Part shown: one piece after another, positions 7,144-15,377 of the stretch
Layout: every line of letters starts with the position of its first letter
Position numbering within the stretch: the first letter of the stretch is position 1
From: Bacteroidaceae bacterium
GTDB lineage: Bacteria; Bacteroidota; Bacteroidia; Bacteroidales; Bacteroidaceae
Direction: 5' to 3'
Assembly: GCA_017647975.1 (NCBI GenBank)
Contig: JAGCJL010000042.1
Location: 1-37,665 of the forward strand
DNA: 37,665 bases
Program-made: the position numbers and the translations under genes
Notes under the pieces: generated by a model
Seen by the model: the letters and a program-made list of their open reading frames with translations, nothing else
What the model was told of the DNA's origin: nothing
The model's database searches: none

Positions 7144-7262
7144 GATAAAAGTTTATATATAAAATTTAATATTAACGTTTTTTATTGTTCATCCATTAAA
7201 ATATTATTACATCTTTTGCTTCTCTCTGCCTCTTGTATTAAATTCGCATAAATGTTGTTTTT

Positions 7263-7811
7263 ATGAATCAGATAGATGTTAATGCGATAATCAATAAGTT
7301 CTATCCTTGTGAAAATGAGTTGAAACGGATATTTCTTATTCATGCAAAAAAAGTTACCGATCTTGCCTTGAAGATGGCCGACTCTCATCCAGAACTATGT
7401 TTGGATAAGCAGTTTATAGAAGAAGCAGCTATGTTGCACGATTTGGGTATATTCCTCACTGATGCTCCAAGAATTTTCTGTAATGGTAGTGCGGAGTATC
7501 TCTGTCATGGGTTTTTGGGAGCGAAACTGTTACGTGAAATGGGATATGAACGCCATGCAAGAGTGTGTGAGAGGCATACAGGAACAGGCCTTCTTAAGGA
7601 GCAGATTATAAGCAACGGTTGGAATTTGCCGGCAAGGAATTTTCTACCTGAAACACTTGAGGAACAGTTAATCTGTTTTGCCGATAAGTTTTATTCAAAA
7701 ACAAAGTATCTTGAACAGGAGCGTACACTTGAACAAGTTATTGCGAGTATGGCTAAAATATCCGATGAATCGGTCGAAAAGGTGAAGAAATGGGCTGCGA
7801 TGTTCATGTAA
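7263..7811 (+). CDS. HD-domain (HDIG) hydrolase
   Basis: A 182-residue HD-superfamily protein. Metal-binding residues visible are His27 (FLIHAKKV), the His59-Asp60 pair in AAMLHDLGIF, a His in CHGFLGAKLLREMG, His in CERHTGTGL and the late Asp in CFADKFYSK. This is the arrangement of the small HDIG phosphohydrolases. The substrate cannot be told from sequence. It starts about 185 nt from the divergent VTC gene and ends 89 nt before lptD on the same strand, where lptD appears to have its own promoter. No hairpin separates the two genes, so read-through is possible. Confidence 0.85.
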   Translation: MNQIDVNAIINKFYPCENELKRIFLIHAKKVTDLALKMADSHPELCLDKQFIEEAAMLHDLGIFLTDAPRIFCNGSAEYLCHGFLGAKLLREMGYERHARVCERHTGTGLLKEQIISNGWNLPARNFLPETLEEQLICFADKFYSKTKYLEQERTLEQVIASMAKISDESVEKVKKWAAMFM

Positions 7812-7888
7812 AACTGTTATATATATTTAATTGTTCTTTAAATAGTGCTTTTTTATCTTAAAAAGAGGAAATAGTCATGTAAAATTGC

Positions 7889-7896
7889 TATTTTTG
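7889..7896 (+). promoter_or_regulatory. Probable lptD promoter, -7 box
   Basis: TATTTTTG matches TAnnTTTG. The predicted transcript would begin near 7903, which is after the TTG at 7901 and favours the ATG at 7919 as lptD start. No clear -33 element. Confidence 0.45.
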
Positions 7897-7918
7897 CAAA
7901 TTGATTTTTAAGATTTTG

Positions 7919-10645
7919 ATGGCTCGAATTGGTATTAAGAGTTTGTTTGTGGTAATAGTATTGGCAGTATTGGCTTTTGCAATACCTGTCAAGGCTGTTT
8001 CTTTGCCCGAATATTATCGTACAATACTTGCCGATTCAGATACTTTATCTACAAATAATACAACACCTAAAGATTCCATTGCCGAAGAAAAGAAAAAAGA
8101 TGCCATAGAAGCACCTGTCTTTTATGAATGTACCGATTCTTTGGTGTGGTCACGTGGTGGTAATGCCTATCTTTATGGTAGCGGAAAAGTCAATTATGAG
8201 AAGATTGAACTGACTGCTCATGTAATTTCCATGAACATGGACAGCAGTGTTGTTCATGCCACCGGTAGAATTGATACAGCCGGAGTCGTAACCGGCTTGC
8301 CTGTATTTATGGACGGTGGTACTCCTTATGAGTCCGATAGAATGTCATATAATTTCAAGAGTAAGAAAGGTTTTATCAATAATGTCTATACCCAGCAGGG
8401 CGATGGCTTTCTCATGGGTGGAAAAGCCAAAAAGGATTCATCTGATGTAATCTATTCCCAGGATGGTATGTACACGACATGCGATGCAGAACATCCCCAC
8501 TTTTATATAAGATTGACAAGAGCAAAGATACGCCCAAATAAGGATGTTGTTTCCGGTCCGTTATATCTTGTTGTCGAGGATGTCCCCTTGCCCGTTGCTT
8601 TGCCATTCGGATATTTCCCATTTACCGAAAATTATTCTTCAGGTTTTATAATGCCTACTTATGGTGACGAAACGGAACGTGGTTTCTACTTGCGTGACGG
8701 TGGATATTATTTTGCCATTAGTGACAAGGTCGATCTTAAGCTTACCGGTGAAATCTTTACCAAAGGCTCATGGGGCGTTGGTGCCGCTTCGACCTATGCA
8801 AAGCGATATAAGTTCTCGGGTAATGTAAATTTGAGCTATCTTGTTACAGTAAACGGCGAAAAGGGATTACCGGACTACACCAAGAGCAAGAACTTTCGTG
8901 TGCAGTGGAGTCATAGGCAGGATGCCAAGGCAAGGCCGAATACCAACTTCTCGGCAAGCGTGAACTTTGCAACAGCCAATTATGAACGTTCCAATCTGAG
9001 CAGCCTTTATAATCCGGCATTGAATTCACAGAGTGTGAGAACCTCAAGTGTCAGCTATTCGCACTCTTTTCCCGAAATAGGCCTCTCGCTCTCATCAACG
9101 GTGAACCTTTCTCAAAATGTACAGGATTCAACACTCTCTCTTACATTGCCAAACCTGAATATCTCTTTGGCAAAAAAATATCCTTTCAAGAGAAAAAAGC
9201 GTGCCGGTGATGAACGTTGGTATGAGAAGATATCTTTGTCATATACAGGACAGATAAGCAACAGCGTTACAGCAAAGGAGAATGAGATTCTTAAAACCAG
9301 TATCATTGATGACTGGAAGAACGGCGTAAAGCATAATATACCTATCAATGCAACATTCCAGCTCTTTAACTACATAAACATTACTCCAAGTTTCAATTAT
9401 ACCGAGAGATGGTATTTCAAAAAAATAAATCAGGATTGGGATGCCGAGGCAAACAAAGTTGTTAATGATACTGTTCATGGATTCCACCGCGTATATAATT
9501 TCAATGCGGCGGTGTCGGCTAATACAACCCTCTATGGTTTTTATAAACCGGCGGCCTTTTTGAAAAGCAGGATACATACAATACGCCATGTCTTCAAGCC
9601 CTCTGTATCATTTACATACGCTCCTGATTTTGGAAGTGAGTTCTTTGGCTATTATGATACTTATGTTTACACTGATGAGAATGGTGAGGCACGTACGGTA
9701 GAGTATTCTCCTTATCAGAATACACTTTATGGCGTTCCTTCAAAAGGAAAAACAGGAAGCATATCGTTGGGAGTGAGCAATAATGTTGAGATGAAATGGC
9801 GTACCAAGAACGACTCATTGAAGAAAATAAGTTTGATTGATGAATTGGGTGCATCACTTTCATATAATCTTGCAGCGAAAGTAAGGCCGTGGAGTAACCT
9901 TTCTACAAGGTTGAGGCTTAAGCTGACAAAGAATTACACCTTCAGTTTTAATGCAACTTGGGCAACATATGCTTATACTTTCAATGAACGTGGTCAGGTT
10001 GTTATAGGTGAGAGAACAGAGTGGTCATACGGTCGTTTCGGACGTTTCCAAGGTATGAGCCAGAACCTCTCTTATACATTCAATAATAGCTCATGGACTA
10101 AGTTGAAAGCATGGTTGCAAAAGTTAAAAGGAGAAAGTGAAGCAACTGAAAGCGAAGAGGGAGAAAAGAGCGAAGATGGTTTGTTGAATAAACAAGATGC
10201 CTCGTTTAAAAGTTCTAAAACGAATAAAACGAAAAAGGCCGATGTGGACGAAGATGGATATATGCCTTTTAAACTTCCTTGGAACTTTACGGTCTCTTAT
10301 GGTATCTCTATGGCCGAAAATACTGCCGGCAAGATAAATATCAAGAATATGAGGTATCCTTACAAATTTACTCAAAATCTCAACTTTTCTGGTAACTTGA
10401 GTATTTCGGATAATTGGCGTATCAGCTTTACATCGGGATATAATTTCGAGAACAAGAAACTTACCACGACCACAATGAATATATCTCGTGACTTGCATTG
10501 TTTTGAGATGTCGTGTGGAGTGGTGCTCAGTCCTTATGTATCTTATAACTTTACCTTTAGAGCCACATCGGCAATGCTGGCCGACTTCTTGAAGGTCGAG
10601 AAACGTAGTGATATAAGTTCCAACGTTCAATGGTATAATAATTGA
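7919..10645 (+). CDS. lptD: LPS-assembly outer-membrane protein LptD
   Basis: A 908-residue protein from the ATG at 7919. An in-frame TTG at 7901 would add six residues (MIFKIL) but lies on the predicted promoter. Order of parts: a hydrophobic signal segment (SLFVVIVLAVLAFAIPVKA), an OstA/LptA-like beta-taco domain at about residues 75-200 (YLYGSGKVNYEKIELTA, MNMDSSVVHATGRID, TCDAEHPHFYIR), and then a very long beta-barrel region with strands such as GNVNLSYLVTV, FSASVNFATANYERS and FTFRATSAML. Together with LptE it inserts LPS into the outer leaflet. An acidic, charged insertion (about 735-785; ESEATESEEGEKSEDG) sits in a predicted loop. Length is typical for Bacteroidales LptD-like proteins. 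Confidence 0.9.
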   Translation: MARIGIKSLFVVIVLAVLAFAIPVKAVSLPEYYRTILADSDTLSTNNTTPKDSIAEEKKKDAIEAPVFYECTDSLVWSRGGNAYLYGSGKVNYEKIELTAHVISMNMDSSVVHATGRIDTAGVVTGLPVFMDGGTPYESDRMSYNFKSKKGFINNVYTQQGDGFLMGGKAKKDSSDVIYSQDGMYTTCDAEHPHFYIRLTRAKIRPNKDVVSGPLYLVVEDVPLPVALPFGYFPFTENYSSGFIMPTYGDETERGFYLRDGGYYFAISDKVDLKLTGEIFTKGSWGVGAASTYAKRYKFSGNVNLSYLVTVNGEKGLPDYTKSKNFRVQWSHRQDAKARPNTNFSASVNFATANYERSNLSSLYNPALNSQSVRTSSVSYSHSFPEIGLSLSSTVNLSQNVQDSTLSLTLPNLNISLAKKYPFKRKKRAGDERWYEKISLSYTGQISNSVTAKENEILKTSIIDDWKNGVKHNIPINATFQLFNYINITPSFNYTERWYFKKINQDWDAEANKVVNDTVHGFHRVYNFNAAVSANTTLYGFYKPAAFLKSRIHTIRHVFKPSVSFTYAPDFGSEFFGYYDTYVYTDENGEARTVEYSPYQNTLYGVPSKGKTGSISLGVSNNVEMKWRTKNDSLKKISLIDELGASLSYNLAAKVRPWSNLSTRLRLKLTKNYTFSFNATWATYAYTFNERGQVVIGERTEWSYGRFGRFQGMSQNLSYTFNNSSWTKLKAWLQKLKGESEATESEEGEKSEDGLLNKQDASFKSSKTNKTKKADVDEDGYMPFKLPWNFTVSYGISMAENTAGKINIKNMRYPYKFTQNLNFSGNLSISDNWRISFTSGYNFENKKLTTTTMNISRDLHCFEMSCGVVLSPYVSYNFTFRATSAMLADFLKVEKRSDISSNVQWYNN

Positions 10646-10651
10646 TATACA

Positions 10652-10681
10652 AAAAAATCACCTGTTACCAGGTGATTTTTT
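10652..10681. terminator. Bidirectional terminator between lptD and ung
   Basis: Exact 13-nt arms (10652-10664 and 10669-10681) with loop TTAC. A7 on the left and T-run on the right give a U-tract in both directions. The ung stop codon (10665-10667) is in the loop. Confidence 0.9.
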
Positions 10682-11330
10682 CTTTTCCATGTTTTTCAAG
10701 ATAGTCGTTGGCCAATGTAAAATGATGATTGCCAAAGAATCCCTGATATGCCGACAGTGGCGATGGGTGGGGCGATGTGAGTACAAGATGTTTGTTCCTG
10801 TCTATAAAAGCTCCTTTCTTTTGTGCATAGCTTCCCCATAAAATAAAGACAATGTTCTCCCTACGCGAAGCCAATTCACGTATCGCCGCATCGGTAAATT
10901 CCTCCCATCCGCGTTTTTGATGTGAACCAGCTTGTGATGCACGCACTGTCAGTGTCGCATTCAGCAGCAATACTCCTTGATCGCTCCAACGTGTGAGGTC
11001 ACCATCTTTAGGTATAGGTGTGCCGGTATCGCTCTCAATCTCTTTGAAAATATTCAATAGCGATGGCGGGAATGTTACTCCTTTATTTACCGAAAAGCAT
11101 AAACCGTTAGCCTGTCCTTCGCCATGATAAGGGTCTTGTCCCAAAATTACAACTTTAACCTTGTCAAAAGGACAGTGCTCAAAAGCGTTGAAAAGAAGTT
11201 TAGCAGGAGGATATATGGGTATGGCACCTCGGTATTCATCCTTTACAAAATTGGTTAGTTTAATGAAATAATCTTTCTGGAACTCCTCTTTGAGAACCTC
11301 TTTCCAACCTTGTTCTATTCTTACGTCCAT
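10665..11330 (-). CDS. ung: Uracil-DNA glycosylase
   Basis: A 221-residue family 1 uracil-DNA glycosylase, which removes uracil from DNA at the start of base-excision repair. Visible motifs: the water-activating loop VILGQDPYHGEGQANGLCFS with Asp66, the uracil-pocket segment VLLLNATLTVRASQAGSHQ, and the C-terminal HPSPLSAYQGFFG with His188 and the minor-groove Leu. Size and motif spacing are normal. Its last two dozen bases form one arm and the loop of the terminator shared with lptD. It starts about 70 nt after the end of proS, with a proS terminator between them, so it probably has its own promoter there. Confidence 0.97.
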   Translation of the reverse strand: MDVRIEQGWKEVLKEEFQKDYFIKLTNFVKDEYRGAIPIYPPAKLLFNAFEHCPFDKVKVVILGQDPYHGEGQANGLCFSVNKGVTFPPSLLNIFKEIESDTGTPIPKDGDLTRWSDQGVLLLNATLTVRASQAGSHQKRGWEEFTDAAIRELASRRENIVFILWGSYAQKKGAFIDRNKHLVLTSPHPSPLSAYQGFFGNHHFTLANDYLEKHGKEKITW

Positions 11331-11348
11331 AATTCTGTTGCTTTATAA

Positions 11349-11383
11349 AAACAGGCAGGATAAGTGGTATATCCCGCCTGTTT
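11349..11383 (-). terminator. Rho-independent terminator of proS
   Basis: Arms AAACAGGC (11349-11356) and GCCTGTTT (11376-11383), extended by GGATA/TATCC pairs around one mismatch. On the minus strand the stem is followed by TTTTTATAAAG. Confidence 0.8.
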
Positions 11384-11402
11384 CTTATGTTTATGAGATA
11401 AA

Positions 11403-12881
11403 TCAATAAGCTCTTGCAAAGAGTACGCGGCGAGCCGAAGGCTTACCAGTTACCATACATGTTCCTGGTGTTTCATCCCATCCGAGAGGGATACAACGTA
11501 TTGTAGCCTTAGTCTCGTTCTTGATGAGTTCTTCGGTCTCGGGAGTACCATCCCAGTGTGCAAAAATAAAGCCGCCCTTTTCAATTTCAGTCTTGAATTC
11601 CTCGTATGTATCCACGCTACGTGTACATTCTTCACGCATAGCAAGTGCCTTGCGATGCAGGTTGCTCTGTATTTCATCAAGCAACTCCTTGACATATGTT
11701 GTAATGCCGTCGATAGAACGTGTCTCTTTTTCAAGAGTATCGCGACGCATAACCTCTATTGTTCCGTTTTCAATATCACGGGCACCGAGTACCAGACGTA
11801 CAGGTACACCCTTCAATTCGTATTCAGCGAACTTGAAGCCTGGACGCTTGTTGTCCGCATCATCGAATTTGACTGAAACACCCATCTTTTTCAATTCGGC
11901 AATCATTGGGTCAACCTTTGACTTGATGATGTCAAGCTGCTCTGCATTCTTGTAGATAGGTACTATAACAACTTGTATTGGTGCCAACGCCGGTGGCAAT
12001 ACAAGACCATTATCGTCGGAGTGAGTCATGATAAGAGCACCCATTAGACGTGTAGAAACACCCCATGATGTTGCCCAAACATATTCAAGGTTGTTGTTCT
12101 TGTCAACAAACTGTACGTTGAATGCCTTTGCAAAGTTCTGTCCAAGGAAGTGTGATGTACCGCACTGCAAAGCCTTGCCGTCTTGCATCATACCCTCGAT
12201 TGTGTATGTGTCAAGAGCACCGGCGAAACGCTCATTAGCCGATTTAACACCCATAACTACAGGTAGAGCCATGTAGTTGTTTGCAAAATCATTATAAACG
12301 TGCAACATTGTCTGTGCCTCCTTCTCGGCCTCTTCACGTGTTGCGTGTGCAGTGTGGCCCTCTTGCCACAAGAATTCAGCAGTACGCAAGAAAAGACGTG
12401 TACGCATCTCCCAACGCATAACGTTTGCCCACTGGTTTACCATGATAGGAAGGTCGCGGTATGATTGGATCCAGTTCTTGTATGTACTCCAAATAATTGT
12501 TTCCGATGTTGGACGAATAATCATTTCCTCTTCTAACTTGGCTGCAGGGTCAACTACAACGCCGCTACCGTCGCTTGCATTCTTTAAACGATAGTGTGTT
12601 ACAACAGCACACTCCTTTGCGAATCCTTCAACATGCTCAGCTTCGCGGCTAAGGAATGATTTTGGGATAAGTAGTGGGAAATAAGCATTTACGTGTCCTG
12701 TCTCTTTGAACATGTCATCGAGTACACGCTGCATCTTTTCCCAGATAGCATAACCGTAGGGTTTGATTACCATACAGCCTCTTACAGGTGATTGCTCAGC
12801 GAGGTCAGCCTTCAATACAAGGTCATTGTACCACTGAGAGTAGCTTTCGCTACGTTTGGTTAAATCTTTAAGTTCTGCCAT
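11403..12881 (-). CDS. proS: Proline--tRNA ligase, archaeal/eukaryote-like type
   Basis: A 492-residue class II synthetase. It begins [19 protein letters not shown] and ends in ARAY, the C-terminal Tyr being typical of the archaeal/eukaryotic-like (ProS type 3) form, which lacks the inserted editing domain of E. coli ProS. Class II features: [62 protein letters not shown] (motif 2) and [25 protein letters not shown] (motif 3). The anticodon-binding domain follows (about 285-400), then the C-terminal zinc-type domain. It lies 50 nt after asnA on the same strand, so the two amino-acid genes may share a transcript that ends at 11349-11383. Confidence 0.97.
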   Translation of the reverse strand: MAELKDLTKRSESYSQWYNDLVLKADLAEQSPVRGCMVIKPYGYAIWEKMQRVLDDMFKETGHVNAYFPLLIPKSFLSREAEHVEGFAKECAVVTHYRLKNASDGSGVVVDPAAKLEEEMIIRPTSETIIWSTYKNWIQSYRDLPIMVNQWANVMRWEMRTRLFLRTAEFLWQEGHTAHATREEAEKEAQTMLHVYNDFANNYMALPVVMGVKSANERFAGALDTYTIEGMMQDGKALQCGTSHFLGQNFAKAFNVQFVDKNNNLEYVWATSWGVSTRLMGALIMTHSDDNGLVLPPALAPIQVVIVPIYKNAEQLDIIKSKVDPMIAELKKMGVSVKFDDADNKRPGFKFAEYELKGVPVRLVLGARDIENGTIEVMRRDTLEKETRSIDGITTYVKELLDEIQSNLHRKALAMREECTRSVDTYEEFKTEIEKGGFIFAHWDGTPETEELIKNETKATIRCIPLGWDETPGTCMVTGKPSARRVLFARAY

Positions 12882-12931
12882 ATATTTATAAATTTAATTA
12901 TTTCGGAATATGTATTTGCAAATCAAATATT

Positions 12932-13969
12932 TTAAATCAGATGGATATTCATCTTATTGCACTGTTCTCGCATCTCTTCGGGCCATATACTTGATTGTAT
13001 TTCGCCAATATGTGCCTTTTTGAGTAGAAGCATACAAAGGCGTGACTGGCCTATACCTCCACCAATACACAATGGCAACTCATCGTTAAGCAGGCGACGG
13101 TGGAAATAAAGATTCTTTCGTTCTTCTTTGCCCGACTTTTTCAACTGGTGCAATAGTGCCTCCTTATCTACGCGAATACCCATAGATGAGAGTTCTACAG
13201 CCTTGCCAAGAACATCGCTCCAAATCATTAAGTCACCGTTCAGGCCAAAGAAAGAGTCTTCGTTGAGAGTGCTGTAATCATCATAGTCAGGAGCACGGTT
13301 GTCATGTGGCTTGCCATCCTCCAATTCATTTCCAATACCGATAATAAATACCGCACCATATTTCTTTGTTATAGCCTCCTCGCGTTCCTTTGGTGACAGT
13401 TCGGGATATAAGTGTCGTAACTCCTCGCTGTGTATGAATTCAACTTTTTCCGGTAGTGTAGCTTTTAGTTGTGGATAACATTCGCTCAAAGTGAACTCAG
13501 TGTGGAGTATCGCTGAATATATGTCATTGACAATAGTGCGTAGGAATTTTGCAGTACGTTCCTCTTTTGATATCACACGCTCCCAGTCCCATTGGTCAAC
13601 ATACAATGAGTGCAGGTTGTCAAGTTCCTCATGTGAACGTATTGCATTCATGTCGGTATATATACCAAAGCCTTGCGGAATGTTATACTCGGCAAGAGTA
13701 ACTCGTTTCCATTTGGCCAAAGAATGTACAACTTCGGCAATGGCACCGTTCATGTCGTGTATAGGAAAACTTACAGCATTTTCGTAACCGTTGAGGTCGT
13801 CATTGAGACCGGTTCCCTTTAATACAAACAGTGGTGCAGTTACGCGACGCAAACGTAGCGTAGATGAGAGGTTTAACTGAAAAGTCTCTTTTATTTGCTT
13901 GATAGCAAGTTCTGTTTGCTTTAGGTCAAGCAAAGGTCTATATTCTTGTGGTAAATCGTATAGTTTCAT
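12932..13969 (-). CDS. asnA: Aspartate--ammonia ligase
   Basis: A 345-residue ammonia-dependent asparagine synthetase of the class II synthetase fold; it makes Asn from Asp, NH3 and ATP. I chose the ATG at 13969, giving MKLYDLPQEYRPLLDLKQTE, because that fits the usual 340-345 length; an ATG at 14023 would add 18 residues that look like leader. Motifs: LSSTLRLRRVTAPLFVLKGTG, the INQWDWE-type stretch (VDQWDWERVI), FIIGIGNELEDGKPHDNRAPDYDD and the C-terminal CIGGGIGQSRLCMLLL. The 5' leader (about 78 nt by the predicted promoter) contains a hairpin, see the separate entry. Confidence 0.95.
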   Translation of the reverse strand: MKLYDLPQEYRPLLDLKQTELAIKQIKETFQLNLSSTLRLRRVTAPLFVLKGTGLNDDLNGYENAVSFPIHDMNGAIAEVVHSLAKWKRVTLAEYNIPQGFGIYTDMNAIRSHEELDNLHSLYVDQWDWERVISKEERTAKFLRTIVNDIYSAILHTEFTLSECYPQLKATLPEKVEFIHSEELRHLYPELSPKEREEAITKKYGAVFIIGIGNELEDGKPHDNRAPDYDDYSTLNEDSFFGLNGDLMIWSDVLGKAVELSSMGIRVDKEALLHQLKKSGKEERKNLYFHRRLLNDELPLCIGGGIGQSRLCMLLLKKAHIGEIQSSIWPEEMREQCNKMNIHLI

Positions 13970-14005
13970 TATTGTTAAATGGTTCCTTTTTATTGGAATA
14001 ACATT

Positions 14006-14029
14006 TGGTACGGTCTGTGACACGTACCA
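14006..14029 (-). promoter_or_regulatory. Stem-loop in the asnA leader
   Basis: Arms TGGTACG (14006-14012) and CGTACCA (14023-14029) around a 10-nt loop, between the predicted asnA promoter and start codon. It has no U-tract, so a terminator role is unlikely. It could act on RNA stability or as a protein-binding site; no known riboswitch class is recognised. Confidence 0.3.
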
Positions 14030-14053
14030 GTTTGTCTTTATGACATTATTTTA

Positions 14054-14061
14054 CAAAGATA
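14054..14061 (-). promoter_or_regulatory. Probable asnA promoter, -7 box
   Basis: Minus strand reads TATCTTTG, exact TAnnTTTG. Transcription would start near 14047, leaving a leader of roughly 78 nt. A second TATCTTTG on the same strand lies at 14140-14147. Confidence 0.5.
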
Positions 14062-14120
14062 CGAACAAACGAGCGAGAAATATCAAGCTTGCTTGAATAT
14101 TTTTCAAAGCGAGTGCAGAA

Positions 14121-14147
14121 AATCTTTGATGTTTAGCTTCAAAGATA
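14121..14147. repeat. Inverted repeat upstream of asnA
   Basis: ATCTTTGA (left arm) and TCAAAGAT (right arm) separated by TGTTTAGCT, in the gap between asnA and tRNA-Arg. The right arm merges with a -7-like TATCTTTG on the minus strand. Could be a dimeric-regulator site or a chance product of repeated promoter boxes. Confidence 0.3.
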
Positions 14148-14244
14148 GTGCAAAATGCTCTATTATATTATATGTAATCCTATTTTTATTGAGGAAAAAT
14201 ATTTTTTTTGGTAAAATGTAAATGGATTCTTACCAAATAAATAT

Positions 14245-14252
14245 TATCTTCG
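14245..14252 (+). promoter_or_regulatory. Probable tRNA-Arg promoter, -7 box
   Basis: TATCTTCG, a frequent variant of the Bacteroidota -7 box, 11 nt before the mature 5' end of the tRNA, so the transcript leader would be only a few bases. Confidence 0.5.
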
Positions 14253-14263
14253 TGCCCGCTTAT

Positions 14264-14337
14264 GGACTCGTAGCTTAGCTGAATAGAGCGTCAGATTCCG
14301 GTTCTGAAGGTCGTGGGTTTGAATCCCACCGAGTTCA
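14264..14337 (+). tRNA. tRNA-Arg (anticodon CCG)
   Basis: A 74-nt cloverleaf. Acceptor arm GGACTCG pairs with CGAGTTC (one G-U pair); anticodon stem TCAGA/TCTGA encloses the 7-nt loop TTCCGGT, placing anticodon CCG at 14298-14300 (reads CGG, Arg); T arm GTGGG-TTTGAAT-CCCAC; discriminator A at 14337. CCA is not encoded (CGA follows), as is common in Bacteroidota. A hairpin terminator follows 4 nt later. Confidence 0.95.
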
Positions 14338-14341
14338 CGAG

Positions 14342-14368
14342 AGGCGTGCTTTGTTTAAAAGCACGCCT
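14342..14368 (+). terminator. Terminator of tRNA-Arg
   Basis: Exact 11-nt arms AGGCGTGCTTT and AAAGCACGCCT with loop GTTTA, followed by TTGTTTAT. Confidence 0.8.
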
Positions 14369-14392
14369 TTGTTTATAAAAGCATGCCTGAGG

Positions 14393-14427
14393 GAACGGTG
14401 GGATTGGCTACGCCTATCCCACCGTTC
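14393..14427. terminator. Hairpin downstream of the DUF1460 gene
   Basis: Exact 12-nt arms GAACGGTGGGAT and ATCCCACCGTTC around an 11-nt loop, 15 nt past the DUF1460 stop codon and 25 nt past the tRNA terminator. It has no long U-tract on either side, so termination on the minus strand is likely but not certain. Confidence 0.5.
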
Positions 14428-14442
14428 AGTTGTGTTTTGTAA

Positions 14443-15297
14443 TTATTTTACCCTAAGTACTCTTATTCCCAAATGGCTTTTCTTGTTTTTTAGGTATTCG
14501 TGAAGGCTTGTTGTGTCATCAATTACTTTGCCTGCAGAACTTGAAGCATGTATCATGTGTAGGCTGTCACCATGCCAGGTGGCAAAACCTATATGTGATA
14601 TATCTAATCCTTCTATGCTTGTGACAATGGCAATGATATCGCCATTTCTTAACTCCTCTTTTTTTAACAGGGATACATTCTCTTTGGGAATATATCTTGT
14701 TTTATGGTTGCGGTATGGTTTTTCCAGATCAGCAATCAGCTCTGTTGCTTTAGGGTTCTTCTTTAATGCAGGATATTTGTCGGGGTGTGTACTCATGTAG
14801 CTCAGGTTCAGCGTTTGTTGTGCTGTGTGTTGCATGGTGGTAATCTCTTCAATAAGAGCTGTGTTGTCATCAATCCACCAACTTATGTAATGCAGACGGC
14901 TTGTATAGCCGTTGCGTATTCCTCCTCGGTAACGTATTTTTTCAAGGTTATGGCAACAGCTCTCAAATGTAGTCGTATTATTCTTGATTGTTTGGTAAAT
15001 TGATAAAACGGTCTCGACAAATGTTGTGCAATCAAGCTTGGAATGGCTAATGTACAGTTCTTCATTTCTGTTCTCTAAAGTGCCGGCAACATATTTTTCT
15101 CCAATGAACTCCATAGCAATGGCATTGACAGCTTCGCCGGTGTTGTCATATTTTGCTGTTGTTTGTTTCTTTATTATCTTCTCAAAGAAACTTTTGTCAT
15201 CCTCTGCGAAAACAGTCTCTTGTGCAAAGGATTGCATTAGGCAAGCAAATAATATGATTGATATTGAATAAACTCTTTTTATCATAATTGTTTTCAA
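14443..15297 (-). CDS. DUF1460 (N-acetylmuramoyl-L-alanine amidase-like) secreted protein
   Basis: A 284-residue exported protein with signal peptide ending near SFAQ (residue 26). It matches DUF1460, an NlpC/P60-like cysteine hydrolase family structurally described as amidase-like. The catalytic Cys is in HSKLDCTTFVETVL (Cys90), with candidate His235 in LDISHIGFATW and His250 in MIHASS. Between them, RYRGGIRNGYTSRLHYISWWID is a typical family stretch. It would act on peptidoglycan peptides in the periplasm; substrate is not shown. A second ATG four codons in (residue 5) is an equally good start. It is divergent from the T9SS plug gene with an 80-nt shared upstream region. Confidence 0.88.
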   Translation of the reverse strand: MKTIMIKRVYSISIILFACLMQSFAQETVFAEDDKSFFEKIIKKQTTAKYDNTGEAVNAIAMEFIGEKYVAGTLENRNEELYISHSKLDCTTFVETVLSIYQTIKNNTTTFESCCHNLEKIRYRGGIRNGYTSRLHYISWWIDDNTALIEEITTMQHTAQQTLNLSYMSTHPDKYPALKKNPKATELIADLEKPYRNHKTRYIPKENVSLLKKEELRNGDIIAIVTSIEGLDISHIGFATWHGDSLHMIHASSSAGKVIDDTTSLHEYLKNKKSHLGIRVLRVK

Positions 15298-15377
15298 TTA
15301 TTTATGGCATAATTTATGTAAATATAAGGTAATATTCTGTTTTAATAGTTATCTTAGCCAAAGTTTTTGATGTTCCT

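Noticed and set aside
7182-7388. 68-codon minus-strand frame near the VTC promoter region
   Set aside because: Two thirds of it is opposite the HD-domain gene and it shows no family pattern.
7901-7918. TTG start for lptD six codons upstream
   Set aside because: It lies at the expected transcription start of the TATTTTTG promoter; the ATG at 7919 gives a normal signal peptide.
13970-14023. 18-residue N-terminal extension of AsnA
   Set aside because: It makes the protein longer than the family norm, and the segment contains the leader sequence; MKLYDLPQEYRPLL matches the usual start.
14264-14337. tRNA-Arg as an integration site
   Set aside because: No partial tRNA copy or integrase gene is present nearby; only terminator-type hairpins follow it.
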